The notes under the pieces were generated by a model that was not told the origin of the DNA, did not search any database, and saw only the letters and a program-made list of their open reading frames with translations. This document shows positions 1 through 5,360 of a stretch of 5,360 nucleotides of DNA, piece by piece. The position numbers and the translations under genes were made by a program. Position 1 is the stretch's first letter. The number at the start of each line of letters is the position of its first letter. The stretch is from assembly GCA_902803675.1 (NCBI GenBank), contig CADCQZ010000026.1:1-5360 (forward strand). Reading direction: 5' to 3'. Source of the DNA: an uncultured Eubacteriales bacterium (GTDB taxonomy: Bacteria; Bacillota_A; Clostridia; Christensenellales; Aristaeellaceae).

Positions 1-588
1 CTGTTCAGGGCCGGGAAAAACGTGTTCGCCGACCCTGAGGACAAGCGGGGCCTGAGCAAAGAAGCCTACTCGTTCATCGCCGGCATCCTGGCTCATGTGC
101 GCGGCATGGCCGCCGTCACCAACCCGTTGGTGAACAGCTACAAGCGTCTGGTGCCCGGCTACGAGGCGCCCTGCTATCTGGCCTGGAGCGCGTCCAACCG
201 CTCGGCCCTCATCCGCATCCCGGCTGCCCGGGGCATGGGCACCCGGGTGGAGCTGCGCTGCCCCGATCCGGCATGCAACCCTTACCTGAACATGGCCGTG
301 TGCCTGGCGGCGGGCCTGGACGGTATCGAGAAGGGGATGACGCCGCCGGATGAGATCACCGAGAACATTTTCGCCATGGACGCGTCCACCCGTGAAAAGA
401 AGGGCATCAAGTCCCTGCCCGGCACGCTCTTTGAGGCCGTGGAATGCCTGAGGGCCGATCCGGTCATCTGCGGGTGCCTGGGCGAGCATGTGCTTTCCCA
501 GTACGTGGAAGGCAAGCTGAAGGAGTGGGACGCCTACAGGACCCATGTGAGCCGCTGGGAGATCGACCGGTACCTGGTACTGTATTGA
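1..588 (+). CDS. glnA: Glutamine synthetase, type I (alpha subtype), C-terminal part; 5' end outside the window
   Basis: Glutamine synthetase makes glutamine from glutamate, ammonium and ATP in the cytoplasm as a dodecamer. The frame is open from base 1 and encodes 195 residues up to the TGA at 586-588. A typical enzyme of this subtype has about 440 residues, so roughly the first 250 are missing, and the GTG at 22 is an internal codon. Visible family motifs, in order: AVTNPLVNSYKRLVPGYEAP (from about base 112; its GYEAP holds the flexible-loop Glu at 163-165), NRSALIRIPA (ATP/glutamate site, about 199-228), RVELRCPDP with NPYLNMA, AAGLDGI, and the C-terminal GEHVLSQYVEGKLKEWD...W..DRYL..Y. 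The C-terminal third resembles the Bacillus/Clostridium alpha enzymes. The position matching the adenylylated Tyr of beta enzymes is Phe (NIFAMD, codon 370-372), so adenylylation is not expected. It probably shares a transcript with the ANTAR gene 54 bases downstream. Confidence 0.97.
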   Translation: MFRAGKNVFADPEDKRGLSKEAYSFIAGILAHVRGMAAVTNPLVNSYKRLVPGYEAPCYLAWSASNRSALIRIPAARGMGTRVELRCPDPACNPYLNMAVCLAAGLDGIEKGMTPPDEITENIFAMDASTREKKGIKSLPGTLFEAVECLRADPVICGCLGEHVLSQYVEGKLKEWDAYRTHVSRWEIDRYLVLY

Positions 589-601
589 CCCGAAGGGTAG
601 G

Positions 602-615
602 CCCGTCATGACGGG
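602..615 (+). repeat. Perfect 14-bp palindrome (CCCGTCATGACGGG)
   Basis: The sequence equals its own reverse complement over 14 bases; the flanking bases (G601, A616) do not extend it. It lies 13 bases after the glnA stop and 27 bases before the ANTAR start. It could be a DNA operator half-site pair, a small RNA hairpin between the cistrons, or chance in GC-rich DNA. The six-base loop it can present (UCAUGA) does not have A at position 1 and G at position 4, which is the known signature of ANTAR target hairpins. Confidence 0.5.
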
Positions 616-628
616 ATCTTGTGACGAA

Positions 629-637
629 GGGAGGGAG
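629..637 (+). promoter_or_regulatory. Ribosome binding site that fixes the GTG start of the ANTAR gene
   Basis: GGGAGGGAG is a strong Shine-Dalgarno; its GGAGG core (630-634) ends 8 bases before the GTG at 643. In the same frame, stops occur at 598-600 and 622-624 and no start codon lies between the latter and 643. GTG 643 is therefore the only reasonable start for the full-length protein. Confidence 0.8.
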
Positions 638-642
638 AGCCG

Positions 643-1182
643 GTGGCAAGGATCGTGATCGCCAGCGCGTCGGAAGGGGCCAGGCAGCAGCTGAGCCGGC
701 TTCTGGCTTCCTCCGGATACCCGGTGTTCCGCTGCTGCGGATCCGGCGCGGAGCTTCGGCGCGCTGTCAATGAGTGCGAGGACGGCATCGCTGTGATCTT
801 CGGGCCGATGCCGGGCTGCGACCCGGATGAGATGCAGTGGGATCACGGGGACCGTATCCGGATCCTGCTGATCGGAAGGCCGGCGGTGCTTGAAAAGTGC
901 GAATCGCCGGAGATCTTCCGGTTGACAGCCCCTGTATCCTCCCAGGCTCTTTTGGGAGCGGTGGAGATGCTCAGCCAGCTGCACCGGATGCGCCTGCCGA
1001 AGCGCACGGGGGACGAAAAACAGATCGTGGAGCAGGCAAAACAGCTGCTGATGCGTGAACGGGGCATCACGGAGCCTGAGGCTCACCGAGCCCTGCAGCA
1101 GTACGCCATGAGCCACGGGGTGAAAATGGCCGATCACGCGGCCGATATCCTCAGATCGTCAAAGGGGACGGAGGGAGACTGA
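643..1182 (+). CDS. ANTAR-domain antitermination regulator with degenerate receiver domain (NitR-like)
   Basis: This 179-residue protein is probably a cytoplasmic RNA-binding transcription antiterminator. Residues about 121-170 form an ANTAR domain: IVEQAKQLLMRERGITEPEA, then ALQQYAM and KMADHAADIL, with the hallmark Ala132-Lys133, Ala147, Ala155-Met156 and Ala166. ANTAR proteins bind paired hexaloop hairpins in leader RNAs and stop terminators from forming. Residues about 1-110 follow the receiver fold (IVIASAS start, GYPV, IFGPMPG, LLIGRP, LTAPVSSQALLGAVEML), but the acidic pair near residues 8-9 is Ser-Ala, the phospho-acceptor Asp is Gly54 and the conserved Lys is Ala96. It should therefore not be controlled by classical phosphorylation. 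Its place between glnA and gltB points to nitrogen control; likely targets are the glnA leader (outside the window) or transcripts of this locus. As I recall, a glnA-nitR-glutamate synthase order is reported in a solventogenic Clostridium. Its stop overlaps the gltB start by one base. Confidence 0.9.
   Translation: MARIVIASASEGARQQLSRLLASSGYPVFRCCGSGAELRRAVNECEDGIAVIFGPMPGCDPDEMQWDHGDRIRILLIGRPAVLEKCESPEIFRLTAPVSSQALLGAVEMLSQLHRMRLPKRTGDEKQIVEQAKQLLMRERGITEPEAHRALQQYAMSHGVKMADHAADILRSSKGTEGD
1170..1176 (+). promoter_or_regulatory. Ribosome binding site of gltB, inside the end of the ANTAR gene
   Basis: GGAGGGA ends 5 bases before the ATG at 1182 and lies in the last codons of the ANTAR gene. 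The stop and start share one base (TGATG, 1180-1184). This layout favours translational coupling, with ribosomes ending on the regulator reinitiating on gltB, and supports the ATG at 1182 as the start. Confidence 0.8.
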
Positions 1183-4100
1183 TGCTGGATCCACGGTATC
1201 CGTTGTATCACGAGGAACTGGAACATGAGAGCTGCGGCGTCGGCGCCGTGGTGGACCTGAGCGGCAAAAGCACCCACCGCACGGTGGACCAGGCCCTGAC
1301 CATCGTGGAGCGCCTGGCCCACCGGGCCGGCTGCGACGCCCCGGGCACCACCGGCGACGGTGTAGGCATCATGATGAACCTGCCCCACGCCCTGTTCAAG
1401 GCCTGGGCCCGGGAGGAAGGCATCCCCCTGGGAGGGCCTGGAGACTACGGCGTGGGCATGTTCTTTCTGCCGGATGACGAGACGGGGGTCGGCAATATCT
1501 GCCGGATCTTTGAGCAGCTGGCGAAGACCGAGGGCATCCCTGTACTGGGATGGCGCCATGTGCCCTGCCATCCGGCCCAGCTGGGGGCCGGGGCCCGGCG
1601 GTCCATGCCCCGCATCATGCAGTGCTTCCTGAAGCGCCCCGATCCTATCCGGCCGGGGCAGGACTTCGACCGGAGGCTCTATGTGCTCCGCAGGATCTTC
1701 GAGAAGCAGGATACGGATAGTTATATCTGCTCCCTGTCCTGCCGCACCGTGGTGTACAAGGGCATGATGCTGGCGGGCCAGCTGCGTTCCTTTTATGATG
1801 ATCTGCAGGACGTGCGCTGCGTTTCCCGTTTGGCCCTGGTGCACTCCCGGTTCTCCACCAATACTTTTCCCTCCTGGAGCAAAGCGCATCCGCAGCGGAT
1901 GCTGCTGCACAACGGGGAGATCAATACCATCCGGGGCAATCATGACCGCATGAAGGCCCGGGAGGAGACCATGCGCTCTCCCGTTCTCCGGGAGGAGATC
2001 GCGCGGGTGCTGCCGGTGGTGACCGAGGGCGGCAGCGACAGCCAGATGCTGGACAACGCCCTGGAGTTCCTGAACATGAACGGCATGCCCCTGTCCCTGG
2101 CGGGGATGGTGCTGCTGCCCGAGCCCTGGCAGGGGCTCCGGCGGGAGACGCCCTGGCAGGATCTGTACCGTTATTACGCCACCATGATGGAGCCCTGGGA
2201 CGGGCCCGCGGCGATCCTGTATTCGGACGGGGACACGGTGTGCGCTTCTCTGGACCGCAACGGCCTGAGGCCTCTGCGCTGTGCTCTCACCGACGACCGC
2301 AGGCTGATCCTGTCCTCCGAGGCGGGAGCGCTTTATGAGCTGGACGCCCGTATCGTGCGGCGCTGGAAGCTGAAAGGCGGGGATGTCCTGGAGGCGGATC
2401 TCGCTTCCGGACAGCTCACGGAGAACGGGGACCTGAAGCTCCGGTATTATAACGAGCGGCCTTATTCCGAGTGGATGGAGCATCTGGTGCGCCTGTCGGA
2501 CCTCCCCCCGGCCATGGAATGCCCTTCGGATCCGGATGGAACGGAGCGCGGCCGCCTGTGCCGGGCGTTCCGCTATACCTATGAGGACCTGCATGACGTG
2601 ATCCTGCCCATGGCGCTCAAGGGCACGGAGCCCATCGTGTCCATGGGCGCGGACGAGCCCATCGCGGCGCTGTCCAAAGCCCGCCCCTCCCTGTACGACT
2701 ATTTCAAGCAGCGCTTCGCCCAGGTGACCAACCCGCCCATCGACGCCCTGCGGGAGGAGATCAAGACCGACTGCTCCATCTATATCGGCGATGACGGCAA
2801 TCTTTTGGGCTCCGGGCCCGATAACTGCACTGTGCTGGAAATGAAGACCCCCGTGCTCACGGAAGAGGAGCTCTCCCGTATCCGGGCCATGGATCACCCG
2901 GCGTTTTCGGTGCGCACCGTTTCCCTGCTCTATGACGTCCGGGACAGTCTTCGGGACGCGGTGGAGGCGTTTTTCACTGCCTGTGACAGGGCGTGCCGGG
3001 ACGGGGTGAACATCCTGATCCTCTCCGACCGGGGGCTGGACGCGGCCCATCCGGCGATCCCGTCGCTGCTGGCGGTGTCCGCTCTGGAGCAGCACCTGAT
3101 CCGCATCAAAAAGCGCACGGCGGTATCCGTGATCCTGGAAAGCGGGGAGCCCCGGGATGTGCACCACCTGGCGATGCTGATCGCCTTCGGCGCCCGGGCC
3201 GTGGACCCGTACCTGGCCCATGCCTGCGTGAAGGCCCTGTGTGAGCGGGGCCGGATCCCCAAAGCACCCGAAGAGGCTGTGAAGGAATATGACAGGGCGC
3301 TCACCGCGGGGGTGCTCAAGATCGCTTCCAAGATGGGAGTGTCCACTCTGCAGGCCTATCAGAGCGCTCAGCTGTTCGAGGCGGTGGGGCTGGACCGTCA
3401 GTTCGTGGATACCTATTTCACCAACACGCCTGCGTCCCTGGGCGGCACGGACTTAAAACAGGTGGAGGCCGATCTGCGATACCATCACCGGGCCGCGTTC
3501 TCCGGCGCTCCTCAGGGCCTCATCAGTGTGGGCCTTCACAGGCTGCGCACCGGGCCCGGCGCGGAGGAACACCTTTACAGCCCCGAGACCATCCACATGC
3601 TGCAGCAGGCGGTTTGGACGGACGATCCCGTCCTGTTCGACCGGTACGCCGAGCGGGTGGAGAACGAAGGCCCCCGCACCATCCGGTCCATGCTCACCTT
3701 CCGCTTTGAGGCCTGCCGGCCGGTGGATATCAGCGAGGTGGAGAGCGCGGAAAGCATCGTGAAACGGTTCCGCACCGGCGCCATGAGCTACGGTTCCATT
3801 TCCCGGGAAGCTCATGAGTGCCTGGCCCGGGCCATGAACCATTTGGGCGGGCGCTCCAACAGCGGCGAGGGCGGGGAACTGCCCGAGAGGTACGGCACGG
3901 ATCTCAATTCCGCCATCAAGCAGGTGGCCTCCGGCCGCTTCGGTGTCACCCGGGAATACCTGCTCTCCGCCAGGGAGATCCAGATCAAGATGGCCCAGGG
4001 CGCCAAGCCGGGGGAGGGCGGTCACCTGCCGGGGGCGAAGGTAACATCCGACGTGGCCAGGACCCGCTGCTCCACGCCCGGCATTTCCCTCATATCCCCG

Positions 4101-5360
4101 CCGCCCCATCATGATATCTACTCCATCGAGGACCTGGCCGAATTGATCTATGATCTGCAGTGCGCCAATGAAAAGGCGAAGATCACGGTGAAGCTGGTGT
4201 CCTCCACGGGTGTGGGCACCATCGCCAGCGGCGTGGCGAAGGCCGGGGCGGGGGGCATCCTCATCTCCGGCGGCGAGGGCGGTACGGGCGCGGCGCCCAT
4301 GAGCTCCGTGCATCACGCGGGCCTGCCCTGGGAGATCGGCCTGGCGGAGGCGCACCAGGTGCTCTGCCGCAACGGGCTCCGCCAGAAGGTGACCCTGGAG
4401 ACGGACGGCAAACTGATGACGGGGCACGACGTGATGGTGGCGCTGCTTTTAGGGGCTGAGGAGTTCGGCTTCGCCACCGCCCCGCTGATCACCATGGGGT
4501 GCCGGATGATGCGGGTGTGCCATTTGGGCACCTGCCCCTTCGGCATCGCCACCCAGGATGAGGAACTGCGCAGACGTTTTTCCGGGAAGCCGGAATACGT
4601 GGAGCGCTTCATGCTGTTCATCGCGGGCCAGATGCGCGGTATCATGGCCCGCCTTGGGGCCAGGACCGTGGATGAACTGGTGGGCCGCAGTGACCTGCTC
4701 AGGTCGAAGCCGGATGCCGGGATGGACCTGAGCGCCCTGACCGGCTTTGCCCGCAACACTCATTTCATGCCGGACGCGAAACATGACTTTGGATTGAACG
4801 AGCGGGCGGATATCCGTCTGTCCCGCCAGCATGTGACGCTGACGACCGCGGACCGCGCTTTCGGCACGATGCTCAGCGGGGAGAGGACCGTCACGGCCCG
4901 GGGCTGCGGGGGCCAGTCCTTCGGGGCTTTCCTGCCTTCGGGGCAGAAGATCACCCTGCACGGCGTGGCCAATGATTACCTGGGGAAGGGCCTTTCCGGC
5001 GGCATCCTGGCGATATGCCCGCCGGCGGAAAGCGTCTGGCGGGAGCGGGATACCCTGATCGGCAATGTGGCGCTCTACGGCGCGACATCTGGCCGGGCTT
5101 TCATCGCGGGCATGGCGGGCGAGCGCTTCGCCGTGCGCAATTCCGGGGCTATGGCGGTGGTGGAAGGTGTGGGCGATCACGGCTGTGAGTACATGACAGG
5201 GGGCCGTGTGGCCGTCCTGGGGCCTGTGGGCGACAACTTCGCCGCGGGCATGAGCGGCGGCATCGCTTTCGTGCTGGATGAGGACGATGACCTGAAGGAC
5301 CGCGTGAATCCCGGCCATGTGCGCGTTATACCCGTTAGTCCGGATCTGGTGTCGGAGCTC
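1182..5360 (+). CDS. gltB: Glutamate synthase (GOGAT) large subunit; 3' end outside the window
   Basis: The enzyme releases ammonia from glutamine and passes it through an internal tunnel to 2-oxoglutarate, giving two glutamates. The frame is open for 1393 codons with no stop; about 100 C-terminal residues of a usual ~1500 are missing. Domains in order: (1) class II glutamine amidotransferase, about 18-400. Its nucleophile is Cys18 (SCGVG, codon 1233-1235), so residues 1-17 are probably a cleaved propeptide. Arg48, HNGEINT (243-249), SDS (285-287) and LDRNGLRP (357-364) fit this. (2) Central domain, about 459-735, with YTYEDL, PMALKGTEP and DYFKQ.FAQVTNPPID. (3) FMN-binding synthase domain, about 838-1180, with TGAMSYGSIS (865-874), SNSGEGGE (892-899), KMAQGAKPGEGG (936-947) and 3Fe-4S cysteines 1107, 1113 and 1118 (C-x5-C-x4-C). 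(4) C-terminal GXGXG beta-helix from about 1190, with GQSFGAF, NDYLGKGLSGG, GATSGRAF and DHGCEYMTGG. The smaller NAD(P)H-oxidising subunit is not in the window and may lie downstream. Oddities: His948 for the usual Gln, Glu1032 for the usual Asp, and HRAG for the usual HRGA. In Bacillus naming this subunit is called GltA. Confidence 0.97.
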   Translation, partial: MLDPRYPLYHEELEHESCGVGAVVDLSGKSTHRTVDQALTIVERLAHRAGCDAPGTTGDGVGIMMNLPHALFKAWAREEGIPLGGPGDYGVGMFFLPDDETGVGNICRIFEQLAKTEGIPVLGWRHVPCHPAQLGAGARRSMPRIMQCFLKRPDPIRPGQDFDRRLYVLRRIFEKQDTDSYICSLSCRTVVYKGMMLAGQLRSFYDDLQDVRCVSRLALVHSRFSTNTFPSWSKAHPQRMLLHNGEINTIRGNHDRMKAREETMRSPVLREEIARVLPVVTEGGSDSQMLDNALEFLNMNGMPLSLAGMVLLPEPWQGLRRETPWQDLYRYYATMMEPWDGPAAILYSDGDTVCASLDRNGLRPLRCALTDDRRLILSSEAGALYELDARIVRRWKLKGGDVLEADLASGQLTENGDLKLRYYNERPYSEWMEHLVRLSDLPPAMECPSDPDGTERGRLCRAFRYTYEDLHDVILPMALKGTEPIVSMGADEPIAALSKARPSLYDYFKQRFAQVTNPPIDALREEIKTDCSIYIGDDGNLLGSGPDNCTVLEMKTPVLTEEELSRIRAMDHPAFSVRTVSLLYDVRDSLRDAVEAFFTACDRACRDGVNILILSDRGLDAAHPAIPSLLAVSALEQHLIRIKKRTAVSVILESGEPRDVHHLAMLIAFGARAVDPYLAHACVKALCERGRIPKAPEEAVKEYDRALTAGVLKIASKMGVSTLQAYQSAQLFEAVGLDRQFVDTYFTNTPASLGGTDLKQVEADLRYHHRAAFSGAPQGLISVGLHRLRTGPGAEEHLYSPETIHMLQQAVWTDDPVLFDRYAERVENEGPRTIRSMLTFRFEACRPVDISEVESAESIVKRFRTGAMSYGSISREAHECLARAMNHLGGRSNSGEGGELPERYGTDLNSAIKQVASGRFGVTREYLLSAREIQIKMAQGAKPGEGGHLPGAKVTSDVARTRCSTPGISLISPPPHHDIYSIEDLAELIYDLQCANEKAKITVKLVSSTGVGTIASGVAKAGAGGILISGGEGGTGAAPMSSVHHAGLPWEIGLAEAHQVLCRNGLRQKVTLETDGKLMTGHDVMVALLLGAEEFGFATAPLITMGCRMMRVCHLGTCPFGIATQDEELRRRFSGKPEYVERFMLFIAGQMRGIMARLGARTVDELVGRSDLLRSKPDAGMDLSALTGFARNTHFMPDAKHDFGLNERADIRLSRQHVTLTTADRAFGTMLSGERTVTARGCGGQSFGAFLPSGQKITLHGVANDYLGKGLSGGILAICPPAESVWRERDTLIGNVALYGATSGRAFIAGMAGERFAVRNSGAMAVVEGVGDHGCEYMTGGRVAVLGPVGDNFAAGMSGGIAFVLDEDDDLKDRVNPGHVRVIPVSPDLVSEL

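Larger units (their letters stand above)
589..642 (+). promoter_or_regulatory. glnA-ANTAR intergenic region with possible RNA structure
   Basis: This 54-base gap is rich in inverted repeats. ACCC-GAA-GGGT (588-598) could form a tiny 4-bp hairpin. CCCGTCATGACGGG (602-615) is a perfect palindrome that could fold as a 5-bp stem with a CATG loop, or as a 4-bp stem with a six-base loop. TCTT (617-620) can pair with AAGG (627-630) around the six-base loop GTGACG, and this arm reaches into the Shine-Dalgarno. In a competing fold, CGTCAT (604-609) can pair with GTGACG (621-626) as 6 bp including one G-U. No -10/-35 promoter is convincing, and no T-run follows the palindrome, so it does not look like an efficient terminator. 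The pairings are read from the sequence; a regulatory role is inference. Confidence 0.35.

Noticed and set aside
22..24. GTG at 22 as the start of a 188-residue gene
   Set aside because: The frame is open back to base 1, and the residues before the GTG (LFRAGKN) continue the glutamine synthetase alignment, so it is an internal valine codon.
602..622. Intrinsic terminator after glnA
   Set aside because: The palindrome gives only a 4-5 bp stem and is followed by ATCTTGT rather than a run of T, so termination would be weak. Read-through into the ANTAR gene is more likely.
602..630. A canonical ANTAR target (two hexaloop hairpins)
   Set aside because: The spacing is suggestive, but the loops UCAUGA and GUGACG lack A at position 1 and G at position 4, and the second stem is only 4 bp with a G-U pair. 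It is kept only as a low-interest structural observation.
1134..3221. A 695-codon open frame on the - strand
   Set aside because: It lies antisense to gltB, whose conserved motifs cover the whole region. Its product is rich in His, Gly, Pro, Gln and Arg with no recognisable domain, as expected from the reverse of a GC-rich gene with few A/T third positions.
2993..4114. Short + strand open frames within gltB (2993-3244, 3526-3762, 3818-4114)
   Set aside because: They are out-of-frame readings of gltB. The gltB frame itself is continuous there with conserved motifs, so there is no frameshift to explain.
3453..5318. Long - strand open frames (3453-4427 and 4449-5318)
   Set aside because: They are antisense to the FMN-domain and GXGXG-domain parts of gltB and have the same artefactual composition; no family motif or convincing ribosome binding site was seen.

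Overview
The window is a compact, one-directional nitrogen-assimilation locus. All genes are on the + strand, and both outer genes are cut by the window edges. The order is the C-terminal part of a type I glutamine synthetase (glnA, 1-588), a small ANTAR-domain RNA-binding regulator with a degenerate receiver domain (643-1182), and the large subunit of glutamate synthase (gltB, 1182 to beyond 5360). Together glnA and gltB encode the GS-GOGAT cycle. GS makes glutamine from glutamate, ammonium and ATP, and GOGAT moves the glutamine amide onto 2-oxoglutarate to give glutamate. The gene between them is a predicted transcription antiterminator.

The sequence is GC-rich, with a strong G/C bias at third codon positions, yet the proteins look like those of Firmicutes. 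The GS is of the alpha (Bacillus/Clostridium) type and has Phe where adenylylatable enzymes have Tyr. The GltB has clostridial-style segments, such as IKTD..IYIGDDGNLL in the central domain. A glnA - ANTAR regulator - glutamate synthase order is, as I recall, known from solventogenic clostridia, where the regulator is called NitR. I infer a high-GC member of the Clostridia, possibly from a gut or rumen community. Genus-level placement is not possible from this window.

Layout: glnA ends at 588. A 54-base gap (589-642) follows, holding a perfect 14-bp palindrome, a possible alternative stem and a strong Shine-Dalgarno sequence. The ANTAR gene starts with GTG at 643. It runs into gltB with a one-base TGATG overlap and a good Shine-Dalgarno just upstream, so these two genes are almost certainly co-transcribed and probably translationally coupled. 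gltB is open for 1393 codons without a stop and lacks only about the last 100 residues of a typical protein of about 1500. There is no gene-free stretch longer than 300 bases.

The locus is a recognisable system rather than a new one. The points worth a second look are the receiver domain that has lost its phosphorylation residues, the structured glnA-ANTAR gap, and several substitutions at normally conserved GltB active-site positions (notably Gln to His in the GEGGQLPG motif). No mobile element, CRISPR array, tRNA or rRNA was seen.
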